NCBI GenBank assembly: GCA_012522575.1
Contig: JAAYKE010000048.1
Location: 1-33,572 of the forward strand
DNA length: 33,572 nt
From: Armatimonadota bacterium
GTDB lineage: Bacteria > Armatimonadota > UBA5829
Reading direction: 5' to 3'
Program-made: the position numbers and the translations under genes
The notes under the pieces: model-generated
Told to the model about the DNA's origin: nothing
The model's input: only the letters and a program-made list of their open reading frames with translations
Databases searched by the model: none
Part shown: positions 10,110-19,025 of the stretch, piece after piece
Position numbering within the stretch: position 1 is the first letter of the stretch
Layout: every line of letters begins with the position of its first letter

Positions 10110-11110
10110 AAGTACTTGGCATAGAAACCAGTTGTGATGAAACCAGCGCCGCCGTCGTGGAAAATGGCGATTGCATCATCTCAAATGTCATCGCCTCTCA
10201 GATTGACATACATTCAAAATACGGCGGAGTAGTGCCCGAAGTAGCCAGCCGACGCCATGTTGAGTTGATATTACCTGTGGTTCAGGAGGCTCTCGATCAG
10301 GCCGGGCTGACTTTTGCAGACATCGGATGCATTGGCGCAATAAACCGTCCCGGATTGATCGGCGCGCTGATCGTGGGAGCCGCCGCCGCCAAGACGATCG
10401 CCTATGGAGCCGACATTCCGCTCGTCGCCTTGCATCATCTGGAAGCCCACATCTATGCCAACTTTCTTACCAATGCGCACATCGAATTTCCCCTTATCTG
10501 TTTGGTCGTATCGGGCGGGCATTCCGATATCGTATATATGACCGGGCATGGGCAGTATCAAATACTTGCGCGCACGCGAGATGATGCCGCAGGGGAGGCA
10601 TTCGACAAATGCGCCCGGGCTTTGGGTTTGGGCTATCCGGGCGGCCCTGTCATAGACAAACTTGCCGGCAGCGGCGATACCAACGCAGTCGATTTCCCTC
10701 GTGCAAAAGTGGGAGACACACTGGATTTCAGTTTCAGCGGCCTGAAAACAGCGGTTATCAGATATGCTCAGAACACGGGGACCCAAACGCGCATTGAGGA
10801 TATCGCGGCCAGCTTCCAGCAGGCGGTGGTCGATGTGCTGACGGATCATACGTTTCGCGCAGTAGAGCAGACGGGCGTCAGGCAGGTGTTGATGGCGGGC
10901 GGCGTTGCTGCGAACAGCTCTTTGCAGGCTGCAATCAAGTCTCGCGGATCAGAACTCGGCATCAGCGTAAATGCGCCTCCTCCCGTTTTATGTACCGACA
11001 ACGCTGCGATGGCCGCCTCAGCCGCATATTACGCCTGCAGACGCGGTGAGAATGCCGGTCTGGATATGGATTGCTTTGCAAGCGAGCCTTTGGGCAGTGC
11101 GCAGAGATAA
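10085..11110 (+). CDS. tsaD: tRNA N6-adenosine threonylcarbamoyltransferase TsaD
   Basis: 'VLGIETSCDETSAAVV', 'SQIDIHSKYGGVVPEVASRRHVE', 'LVVSGGHSDIV'; overlaps rimI end. Confidence 0.97.
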   Translation: MAERAVRVKVLGIETSCDETSAAVVENGDCIISNVIASQIDIHSKYGGVVPEVASRRHVELILPVVQEALDQAGLTFADIGCIGAINRPGLIGALIVGAAAAKTIAYGADIPLVALHHLEAHIYANFLTNAHIEFPLICLVVSGGHSDIVYMTGHGQYQILARTRDDAAGEAFDKCARALGLGYPGGPVIDKLAGSGDTNAVDFPRAKVGDTLDFSFSGLKTAVIRYAQNTGTQTRIEDIAASFQQAVVDVLTDHTFRAVEQTGVRQVLMAGGVAANSSLQAAIKSRGSELGISVNAPPPVLCTDNAAMAASAAYYACRRGENAGLDMDCFASEPLGSAQR

Positions 11111-11209
11111 GCCGCCGTTGGTTTGCATAACGCTTCCTGAGCCTGAAAAAGCTGCAAATATGCGTGCCGGTTTATTTGCGCCCTTGACTTGAAAATATAA
11201 CAATAACGC

Positions 11210-11239
11210 TTGTATCACGCGCAGATGTTGTGGTATAAT
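11210..11239 (+). promoter_or_regulatory. Candidate extended -10 promoter for tRNA-Ala
   Basis: TTGTAT (11210-11215), 18-nt spacer, TGG-TATAAT (TATAAT 11234-11239), 18 nt before the tRNA 5' end. Confidence 0.6.
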
Positions 11240-11256
11240 TTGGTCTGGGACAGCGT

Positions 11257-11332
11257 GGGGCTGTAGTTCAGCTGGGAGAACACCACACTGGCAGTGTGGA
11301 TGTCAGGGGTTCGAGTCCCCTCAGCTCCACCA
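11257..11332 (+). tRNA. tRNA-Ala (anticodon GGC, 11290-11292), CCA encoded
   Basis: Cloverleaf folds by hand: acceptor GGGGCTG/CAGCTCC, D stem GTTC/GAAC, anticodon stem CCACA/TGTGG with loop CTGGCAG, T arm GGTTCGAGTCC, 3' ACCA. Confidence 0.95.
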
Positions 11333-11416
11333 TTTTCCATTTACTTCGATGGGCCGCTCACAGTGACTCAAGTATTTGTCCACGGAAAAAAGCTCTCTTC
11401 TGCGGCGGAGCGCGTC

Positions 11417-12097
11417 ATGCTCTTGCTGATAAATGTTTTCGCAATCATTACCCTGTGTTTTGCTATGCCCGGCTCTGCTGTATCGGATTCAGAGTCGAAT
11501 TTTCAGCCGCAGGTTCTTGTGCTGATTATGGGCGGACAGGGCAGCCACGATCTGGTTTCGATAAACTATACCGATGTAGTGCCGCTTTCCACCGCTCAAG
11601 CGGACCTCGATTCGATTGCCAAAATCGGAAATTGGGAGGCCGTGGACGCTCGCGGGGAGACCAGATCATCCGGCGGGCCGAACCCTGTCGACACCACTAG
11701 CATCAGCTTTAAGGCCAAAGGGATCATCGGCTATGACAACGGCTCTCTTCCCATCGAGCCATTCATCACGCCGCTAAAGCGTTTCAAGAACATCGAGATT
11801 GACTATATCGTCCCTTCAGGCATCGAATTCAGAGGCTTGCAGGACTATGAGAATAAATATGTTAAAATACAATTGAAGAGTATGGGTTCAAACGCCCATC
11901 GCTACCGCGTAGTCGTCAAGGACGCGGGCTTTGCCGCACTGGATCTGCCTTTGCTCCAACCGGCAGAACCCGTCGAAGATGAACAAGGCGGACGCACGCT
12001 GGCTCAGCGATTGATGCTGGGGATTGCACTCGGACTTGTCGGCGCGGCAGGGGCGTATATTTTGACTGCTGTAATCATCAGGCGACGGGCTGCTTGA
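11417..12097 (+). CDS. Extracytoplasmic protein with N-terminal signal peptide and C-terminal TM anchor, unknown function
   Basis: ATG 11417 preceded by GCGGAG; 'MLLLINVFAIITLCFAMPGSAVS' signal-like; C-terminal 'LMLGIALGLVGAAGAYILTAVIIRRRAA' anchor. Confidence 0.7.
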   Translation: MLLLINVFAIITLCFAMPGSAVSDSESNFQPQVLVLIMGGQGSHDLVSINYTDVVPLSTAQADLDSIAKIGNWEAVDARGETRSSGGPNPVDTTSISFKAKGIIGYDNGSLPIEPFITPLKRFKNIEIDYIVPSGIEFRGLQDYENKYVKIQLKSMGSNAHRYRVVVKDAGFAALDLPLLQPAEPVEDEQGGRTLAQRLMLGIALGLVGAAGAYILTAVIIRRRAA

Positions 12098-12148
12098 AAG
12101 CCCGGCCCTGAATATGCATAATTTCATATCTTTAAGAAAGGCTTCCAA

Positions 12149-13219
12149 ATGGCTCTAGATATCAAGCAAATGGCTGCGCAGGCAGCACAGGTCAGGGCAT
12201 CGGACATATTTGTCAAAGCCGGCAACGAGCCGATGATGCGATTGAACGGAAAGATCAGACCTCTGGGCAACGGCTATACAGAACTTACCGGGGAGGATGT
12301 CGAACAGCTTGCTTATGGCATGATGAGCCATGAGCAGATTGGTAGATTCGAACGCAGACACGAACTGGACCTTGCATTTACAGTCGAAGGAGTGGCCAGG
12401 TTTCGCGCAAACGTCTATAAACAGCGCGGCACTATGGGAATGGTTCTGCGGGTCATCCCTCTGGAGATTTATTCTATCGAGCAGTTGGGATTGCCGGAAG
12501 CAGTCGCAAAGTTTGCCGATTTGAGACAGGGACTTGTGCTTGTTACCGGGCCGACGGGATGCGGAAAATCGACCACGCTGGCCGCTATCATCGACCTCAT
12601 CAACCGCAATCGACGCTGCAATATCGTAACGGTTGAAGACCCTATCGAGTTTGTACACCCGGACAAAAAAGCAATCGTGAATCAGCGCGAGATCGGCATC
12701 GACACCGATTCATTTACCGATGCGCTCAAATATGTCGTGCGCCAAAGCCCTGATGTGATTCTCATTGGTGAAATGAGAGACGTGGAGACTATGAACGTAG
12801 CCCTGGCGGCTGCGGAAACCGGCCACCTTGTATTCTCAACGGTTCACACCTGCAGTGCAGCGGAGACGATGGATCGTATTATGAACATGTTCCCGCCGCA
12901 CGACAAGCCGATGGTTTGTATGAGGCTTTCGGTATCTCTCAAGGGCATTGTTTCGCAGAAACTGGTCCCGCGAACCGACAAAGACGCCCGAATCGCCGCT
13001 CTTGAGGTTATGATCGCAAACCCAACCGTCAGCAAACTCATCGAAGAGGGCCGCTCCGGACAGATATATCAGGCGATAGGGGAGGGCGACTTCTGGGGAA
13101 TGCAGACTATGAACCAGAGTTTGGACAGATACTTCAAAGCCGGTATAATCAGCGAAGTGGAAGCTATTGCCAACGCGGGCAACGTAACAGAGCTGCGCCA
13201 GATGATGAGGCGGACATAA
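12149..13219 (+). CDS. PilT/PilU-family ATPase, paralog 1 (diverged)
   Basis: Walker A 'GPTGCGKSTT', 'VEDPIEFVHPDKKAIVNQREIG', 'DVILIGEMRDVET', 'ETGHLVFSTVHTCSAAETMDRI'. AIRNLIRE region replaced by 'TVSKLIEEGR'. Confidence 0.92.
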   Translation: MALDIKQMAAQAAQVRASDIFVKAGNEPMMRLNGKIRPLGNGYTELTGEDVEQLAYGMMSHEQIGRFERRHELDLAFTVEGVARFRANVYKQRGTMGMVLRVIPLEIYSIEQLGLPEAVAKFADLRQGLVLVTGPTGCGKSTTLAAIIDLINRNRRCNIVTVEDPIEFVHPDKKAIVNQREIGIDTDSFTDALKYVVRQSPDVILIGEMRDVETMNVALAAAETGHLVFSTVHTCSAAETMDRIMNMFPPHDKPMVCMRLSVSLKGIVSQKLVPRTDKDARIAALEVMIANPTVSKLIEEGRSGQIYQAIGEGDFWGMQTMNQSLDRYFKAGIISEVEAIANAGNVTELRQMMRRT

Positions 13220-13294
13220 ATCTGCCTCAAAAATCTATTTATTGTCTAACCTGGCGTCGAACGCTCAGGGCTTAGGCAGTGATATTCGCAAGGA

Positions 13295-14389
13295 GTGATG
13301 TTGTTGCATATAGATGAATTGCTCCGCGAACTGGTTGAAAAAGAGGGTTCGGACCTGCACCTCAAGGTCGGTGAGCCTCCCGTTTTTCGCGTCCACGGGA
13401 AGCTCATACGAACGTCTTTTCCTGTCGTGACTGCCACGGAGGACTATCTATTCCCGATTCTCAATGAAGAACGCAGGGAGAGGTTTGCCCGGAACATGGA
13501 GCTTGACCTCTCCTATGAGATCGAGGGTTGTTCCAGATTCAGGGTGAATTGCTTCCGTCAGCGCGGGCAAATGGGAGCTGTGCTGCGCGCTATTCCGGTG
13601 CGGATCAAAACTATCGATGAGCTGATGCTCCCGCAGATTGCCAAAGACATCTGCATGCGTCCCAGAGGGTTGGTTCTGGTGACCGGCCCGACCGGATCGG
13701 GAAAATCCACCACTCTGGCTGCAATGGTCGATCACGTCAATCGAAATCGACGCTGCAACATCATCACCATCGAAGACCCCATAGAGTTTGTTCACGTGGA
13801 CAATAAAAGCGCGATCAACCAGCGCGAAATAGAGATCGATACGCATTCGTTTGCGGCGGCCCTCAAACACGTAATGCGACAGAATCCCGATGTCATTTTA
13901 GTAGGGGAAATGAGAGACCTGGAAACCATCGCGCTGGCCATCACTGCGGCGGAAACAGGCCACCTGGTATTTGCCACCCTGCACACTACCGACGCGCCTC
14001 AGACTATCGACCGTGTCATTGACGTGTTTCCTCCTGAACAGCAAAATCAGATACGGATGCAGCTTTCGGTGACGATACAGGCGATCATTTCTCAGACTCT
14101 GTTGAAGCGGGTCGATGTCGAGGGCAGAGTGGCGGCGTTTGAGGTGATGGTGGCGACTCCCGCCATTCGCACCCTGGTCAGGGAAGGCAAAACCCATCAG
14201 ATTTATTCAGATATCCAGGCAGGAGGGGAGCACGGGATGGTATCGCTGGATCAGTATCTCATCAGCCTGTTAAAAAAGCGCTGGATATCGTTCGACGACG
14301 CGCTCAACAAGGCATCCAACCCGCGCGAGTTCGAGCAGCTTGCTTCGCGACAGTTGCAACAGCCATTGCAGCCGAGGGCCAACCTATGA
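13295..14389 (+). CDS. pilT: PilT-family twitching motility ATPase, paralog 2
   Basis: 'GPTGSGKSTT', 'IEDPIEFVHVDNKSAINQREI', 'VILVGEMRDLETI', 'ETGHLVFATLHTTDAPQTIDRVIDVFPP', 'AIRTLVREGK'. Confidence 0.93.
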   Translation: MMLLHIDELLRELVEKEGSDLHLKVGEPPVFRVHGKLIRTSFPVVTATEDYLFPILNEERRERFARNMELDLSYEIEGCSRFRVNCFRQRGQMGAVLRAIPVRIKTIDELMLPQIAKDICMRPRGLVLVTGPTGSGKSTTLAAMVDHVNRNRRCNIITIEDPIEFVHVDNKSAINQREIEIDTHSFAAALKHVMRQNPDVILVGEMRDLETIALAITAAETGHLVFATLHTTDAPQTIDRVIDVFPPEQQNQIRMQLSVTIQAIISQTLLKRVDVEGRVAAFEVMVATPAIRTLVREGKTHQIYSDIQAGGEHGMVSLDQYLISLLKKRWISFDDALNKASNPREFEQLASRQLQQPLQPRANL

Positions 14390-15465
14390 GCATAACGGTT
14401 GATGAACTCCTGAAAAAGACCGTTGAGCGTGACGGAAGCGACCTCCATCTCAAGGCCGACAGCCGTCCCCTTATCAGGATATACGGCGAGTTGATGCCCG
14501 TAGCAGAAGTCGACCCGATGGAACACGAACTGGTGAGAAAACTGGCCTACAGCATTATGTCAGAGTCCCAGCGGGAGCGTTTCGACAAAGAATGGGAACT
14601 GGATATGGCCTATGTCATTGAGGGAGTAGCCCGCTTCCGTGTCAACGCCTTTATCCAGCGCGGAAACGTGGGACTGGTTTTCAGGGTCATTCCCATTCGA
14701 ATTCAGACAATGGAGGAGCTTGATCTGCCTGCTGTCTGCAAATACTTCGCGGAAAGGCCGAGGGGACTGGTGCTTGTCACGGGGCCGGCGGGTTCCGGCA
14801 AATCCACCACCCAGGCGGCTATGATCGACTATATCAATAAGCGGGAACCCTGCCATATAGTCACCGTCGAGGACCCTGTCGAATTTCTGCACGAAGATGT
14901 GCAGGCGTTGATCAATCAGCGAGAACTAGACACCGATACGCTTTCGTTTGCAAACGCGCTGAAATACGTATTGCGGCAGGACCCGGACGTTATTTTAGTC
15001 GGCGAAATGAGAGACCTCGAAACAATCCAGCTTGCCATAACCGCAGCCGAGACAGGACATCTGGTTTTTGCCACCCTGCATACTCCCGATGCCGTGCAGA
15101 CGATAGACCGCGTCATCGACGTGTTTCCGATGTATCAGCAAGCCCAGGTTCGGATGCAGCTTGCGGTCAATCTCATCGGAGTCACCTCCCAGACCCTCGT
15201 GCGCAGGGTAGGGGGCAAGGGCAGGGTAGCCGCGTTCGAGACGCTTGTCGCCGTCTCTTCGATCCGCAATATGATCCGCGAATCCAAAACATTTCAGATA
15301 TCCTCTATGATACAAACCGGAGCCAGGCAGGGGATGATGACCCTGGATCAATACCTGGCGCAACTTGTTAAGGCCGGCAAGGTGACCAGAGAAGATGCCT
15401 ATCAGAAGGCGTCCAACCACAGGGAATTCGAGGCTCTGTTAGAGAGCAGCCAACCCCGCAAATAA
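14386..15465 (+). CDS. PilT-family twitching motility ATPase, paralog 3
   Basis: 'GPAGSGKSTT', 'VEDPVEFLHEDVQALINQREL', 'VILVGEMRDLETI', 'SIRNMIRESK'; ATGA overlap with paralog 2. Confidence 0.93.
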   Translation: MSITVDELLKKTVERDGSDLHLKADSRPLIRIYGELMPVAEVDPMEHELVRKLAYSIMSESQRERFDKEWELDMAYVIEGVARFRVNAFIQRGNVGLVFRVIPIRIQTMEELDLPAVCKYFAERPRGLVLVTGPAGSGKSTTQAAMIDYINKREPCHIVTVEDPVEFLHEDVQALINQRELDTDTLSFANALKYVLRQDPDVILVGEMRDLETIQLAITAAETGHLVFATLHTPDAVQTIDRVIDVFPMYQQAQVRMQLAVNLIGVTSQTLVRRVGGKGRVAAFETLVAVSSIRNMIRESKTFQISSMIQTGARQGMMTLDQYLAQLVKAGKVTREDAYQKASNHREFEALLESSQPRK

Positions 15466-15483
15466 TCCCGACTACTGCACTGC

Positions 15484-16377
15484 TTAGGACGCCGCCCGCA
15501 TCAATTCATTGTAGTTTTGCTCCAGCACGGCGATGGCATCGGTCAGCGTAGCCTCATTCAGTGAGACCTCGTACAAAAACGGCCCTGAATATTTAATTTC
15601 CCGCAAAGCGTGAATGAACCCTGTCCAGTCGATCACGCCTTTGGTAGGCAGCCAGTGACGTTCATCAACATCGTCATAATCGGATATGTGAAGAGTCACG
15701 ATGCGCTTTCCCAGAGTGCGCACAACTTCTGCCAGAGCGCTTGCAGGGAAGCAATGATTGACATCAAGGCAGATGCCCGCGTTGGGTCTGTCGATGAGTT
15801 CGAGCATGGTCAGCAGTTCCGGAGCCGAGTTTCCTATGCACTGTCGTGGCAGAATCTCCACAGCCACGGTTATGCCATATCCGGCGCATACGTCGGCTAC
15901 GCTCGCGATGCTCTTTGCGGCCAGCTCAACTCGTTGTTCTCTGGATATGCTTACGGGCGCTTCAAGGGCGCTATGAACGGTCAACACCTTAGCTCCCAGT
16001 CCGTGCCCAATCTCCGCTGCTCGGCAGACCCATTTGACCGATTGCAGACGCATCTCGTCATCCGGGGAAGCAAGATCAACGCCGGTAAATGGCGCGTGCA
16101 CCGACCATACTTCGCAGTTGTCTCCGATGTTTCTGAACATTTCCACGATCGGATTGTTCAGGCCGGAATCCAACATCGCGACCGTGAGAAAATATTCCAG
16201 GCTCCTGATCTCGGAGTTGGCAATCGCAACTCCGGCCTCGCGTGCAATCGACGCCAGTCGCCTGTATTCATCGTCTGTATAGCTGGTTGTTTTGTAGATG
16301 CCCGCAGCGAAGTCGTCAGGTATGCACCGGCACAACCCGGAAGTCGACGTGCCCAGTCTAAGTGGATTTTGTTTCAT
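15484..16377 (-). CDS. Sugar phosphate isomerase/epimerase-like TIM barrel (AP endonuclease 2 fold)
   Basis: 'GAKVLTVHSALEAP', 'VAVEILPRQCIGNSAPELLTMLELIDRPNAGICLDVNHCF', 'VTLHISDYDDVDERHWLPTKGVIDWTGFIHAL'. Start at ATG 16377 with GGGAG upstream. Confidence 0.85.
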   Translation of the reverse strand: MKQNPLRLGTSTSGLCRCIPDDFAAGIYKTTSYTDDEYRRLASIAREAGVAIANSEIRSLEYFLTVAMLDSGLNNPIVEMFRNIGDNCEVWSVHAPFTGVDLASPDDEMRLQSVKWVCRAAEIGHGLGAKVLTVHSALEAPVSISREQRVELAAKSIASVADVCAGYGITVAVEILPRQCIGNSAPELLTMLELIDRPNAGICLDVNHCFPASALAEVVRTLGKRIVTLHISDYDDVDERHWLPTKGVIDWTGFIHALREIKYSGPFLYEVSLNEATLTDAIAVLEQNYNELMRAAS

Positions 16378-16439
16378 AATAACTCCCGCCCAAGATATAC
16401 TCAATATAAGTATTACTTAGCTCTTTCGCGCCGGTTTCC

Positions 16440-16468
16440 TTGACATGGTTTTGTGTGTCTAGTAACAT
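16440..16468 (+). promoter_or_regulatory. Candidate sigma70 promoter for the 16532 gene
   Basis: TTGACA (16440-16445), 17-nt spacer, TAACAT (16463-16468). Confidence 0.5.
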
Positions 16469-16531
16469 TTAAGGGCGTAATGGAGAGAATGTCATCGGGC
16501 ATTCTCTCTGCTTGCCAATGGGGGTTGGAAC

Positions 16532-17380
16532 ATGCGGCTTTCAGTTATCACAGACGAAATTTCGATGGACCTCGAGCATGCGCTTGATGTAATGAAAGAA
16601 TACGGCTGCACGGGCGCGGAAATCAGAAGCCTGTGGGGGACAAATATCGGTGAACTTTCTGACGAGCAGGTTGATAAGGCGCTTGCTATTCTGGATAAGG
16701 CGGGGCTGGAAGTCTGCTGTCTGGCGTCTCCGCTGTTCAAATGCGAACTTGAAGAATCCGCAGGGGGCCAGGTGGGCAATACTCATCAGGCCGGCGAGCG
16801 AACCGCACAGCAGCAACTGGATTTGCTCAAACTTCTCCACAAGCGGGCAAACCAATTCAAAACGCGCAATATAAGGACATTTGCATACTGGAGAAGAGGT
16901 GAACTCACTCCGAAAATAGAAGAAGCGATAGCCGACGGAATGGCAGATGCCATAAAATATGCCGAGGACAACGATCTGATGCTGCTGATGGAAAATGAGC
17001 ACGATTGTTATCTGGGCACAGGCGCGGAAACTGCCAGATTTCTGTCTCGAATCAATTCCCCTGCTTTGAGGGCCTGCTGGGATCCGGGCAACGGATTTGC
17101 CGCGGGCGAGCAGCCATATCCCGAGAGTTATAACGCGATTGCCAGCTTTGTGGAGCACGTACACATCAAAGACGTGGAACTCCTTGCGAGCGGCAAATAT
17201 CGTTTTATAGTATGTGGTGAGGGCGAGGTGGACTACCCGGGCCATTTTGCCGCACTGAAGGCCGATGGCTATAAGGGCTATCTGTCCGTAGAAACCCACT
17301 ATAAGCCATTTGGCGGAACAGCCGAGCAGGGGACCAGACTATCCCTGCAGGGCTTGCTGAAGCTGTTGTCTGAGTGTTGA
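16532..17380 (+). CDS. Sugar phosphate isomerase/epimerase-like TIM barrel
   Basis: 'LSVITDEISMDLEHALDVMKEYGCTGAEIRSLWGTNI', 'LLLMENEHDCYLGTGAETARFL', 'ACWDPGNGFAAGEQPYPESYNAIASFVEHVHIKDV'. Confidence 0.87.
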   Translation: MRLSVITDEISMDLEHALDVMKEYGCTGAEIRSLWGTNIGELSDEQVDKALAILDKAGLEVCCLASPLFKCELEESAGGQVGNTHQAGERTAQQQLDLLKLLHKRANQFKTRNIRTFAYWRRGELTPKIEEAIADGMADAIKYAEDNDLMLLMENEHDCYLGTGAETARFLSRINSPALRACWDPGNGFAAGEQPYPESYNAIASFVEHVHIKDVELLASGKYRFIVCGEGEVDYPGHFAALKADGYKGYLSVETHYKPFGGTAEQGTRLSLQGLLKLLSEC

Positions 17381-17396
17381 TCGGAGGATCTACTGC

Positions 17397-18956
17397 ATGA
17401 GCATATACAAAATTAGAACGAATTTTGGCACCCACTTCAAGTACATTCTGTTGGGCGTTGCCTTTATATTCGTTGTCGGCGCGGTCTTTACGTTCGCGGG
17501 AATGCCTACCGGTGATGGCGGCGAGCAGGAAGAGGTAGCGAAGGATGTCGTCGCAACAGTTAACGGCATTCCGATCACCAGAAACGAATATGACTCGCAA
17601 TGGCAACAGATGAGCGAACAACTGCGTGACAGCGGCTATCGTTCGACATTGCAGTTTGCACAGCAGAGAGCCTCTCTGTTCCAGAGCATGGTGGAGAGCA
17701 GGGTGATCTTGATATCGGCGGAAGCGGTCGGTGTCGATATCAGCAAGAAACAGATTGCAGCCAAGCGAGATGCGATGATAGTCGATTATCTCAAACAAAA
17801 CCGCAGCAAGGTTCTCGGCAAACTCAGCACCGAGCAGGATAAGCTCGATCCGCGAAAAGATAAAGCCTACAAATCCGAGCTTGCCAAGGGCGGAATGAGC
17901 CTCACATTGTTGGAGCGGCAGGCTGGCATGCTCATTCCTGAGGGACAGGTGACGGTTCAGTTGGCGCAGGAAGGCTTCCAGAAGGCCATTGAGAGCAAGG
18001 TTGGAGCTGTCACAAAAGACGATATCAAGAAGAGTTTTGATGTCTTCCAACTCAGACAGATAACAATGTTCAACGATGGCTCTCCCGCCCAACAGTTCAA
18101 GACGCAGGTGGACAAAGTAGCCGCAGAAGCCAAAACCGGCGACTTCGTTGAGTTGGCCAAAAAATATGGAAAAGACCCGGACCAGGGCGCAGTCAGATCG
18201 GCCAGCTATGGCATGCTTGCGCAGGAAGTATGGGATCAGCTAACAAAATTGAAGCCGGGACAGGTGACCGGCCCGATCGAGGTTAATCAGGCTGTCTACA
18301 TCGTCAAGCTCGAATCGGTCAAGTCCGAATATCCCGAAAAAATGGAGAAAAAGGACGAAGACCAGCGGCGCGATATGATCAAAAACATGCGCATGATGCA
18401 GGAATACCTCAAATACGATAAGCAGGTAAAGGCAAATCTCAAGGTAGTGGTCACCAACCCGGAACTCAGCGGCTATTGGCATATTACCCAGGCTCAGCAG
18501 GCCACCAGTGAGGCTGAGGCCAAAAAACAAATATCGCTGGCACGCAGTTCGTTCGAAAAAGCCATCGGCCTGGAGCCTAACAATAACTATGCCACGGCCA
18601 TGCTTGCCGTCGTGCTGAACCAGCAGGAGAAAACCAAGGAGGCAACTCAGCTTTTGTATCAACTGCTCGAAGGCAAGGACTCGCAGGCAGTTGGATATGA
18701 TCTGAGGATTATGCTTGGCGACCTCCTCAACAAAGCCGGCAAAAAGGATGAGGCCGTCAAACAATTCGAAAAAGGCGTAGATGAGGCCGGGTTTGATGTG
18801 TCCGCTCACCAGCAGATTATGGCCAAGTTCAAGGAAGTCGGAAGAGAGGACCTGGCGGCTGAGCAACAAAAATGGATCGATGATTACGAAACAAAGAAAA
18901 AACAATACGAAGCCCAGCAGGAAAACAAGCAGCCAACTCAGGAAGGCGGCCAGTAG
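17397..18956 (+). CDS. Membrane-anchored SurA/PpiD-like protein with degenerate parvulin domain and C-terminal TPR-like region
   Basis: N-terminal TM 'YILLGVAFIFVVGAVFTFAGM', SurA_N-like 'VVATVNGIPITRNEYDSQWQQM', parvulin-like 'SYGMLAQEVWDQLTKLKPGQVTGPIEVNQAVYIVKLE', TPR-like 'ARSSFEKAIGLEPNNNYATAMLAVVLNQQEK'. Confidence 0.82.
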   Translation: MSIYKIRTNFGTHFKYILLGVAFIFVVGAVFTFAGMPTGDGGEQEEVAKDVVATVNGIPITRNEYDSQWQQMSEQLRDSGYRSTLQFAQQRASLFQSMVESRVILISAEAVGVDISKKQIAAKRDAMIVDYLKQNRSKVLGKLSTEQDKLDPRKDKAYKSELAKGGMSLTLLERQAGMLIPEGQVTVQLAQEGFQKAIESKVGAVTKDDIKKSFDVFQLRQITMFNDGSPAQQFKTQVDKVAAEAKTGDFVELAKKYGKDPDQGAVRSASYGMLAQEVWDQLTKLKPGQVTGPIEVNQAVYIVKLESVKSEYPEKMEKKDEDQRRDMIKNMRMMQEYLKYDKQVKANLKVVVTNPELSGYWHITQAQQATSEAEAKKQISLARSSFEKAIGLEPNNNYATAMLAVVLNQQEKTKEATQLLYQLLEGKDSQAVGYDLRIMLGDLLNKAGKKDEAVKQFEKGVDEAGFDVSAHQQIMAKFKEVGREDLAAEQQKWIDDYETKKKQYEAQQENKQPTQEGGQ

Positions 18957-19025
18957 CTTCCACGCAAGGCTAATATAAGGAGATTATCGGAGGAGCTTAT
19001 ACAGGCTCCTCCGTTGTGCAATTAA

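Noticed and set aside
11294-11416. N-terminal extension of the 11294-12097 ORF
   Set aside because: It begins inside the tRNA-Ala gene; ATG 11417 has an SD and starts a signal peptide.
15610-16443. 277-aa plus-strand ORF
   Set aside because: Antisense to the minus-strand TIM-barrel gene; no recognisable protein motifs.
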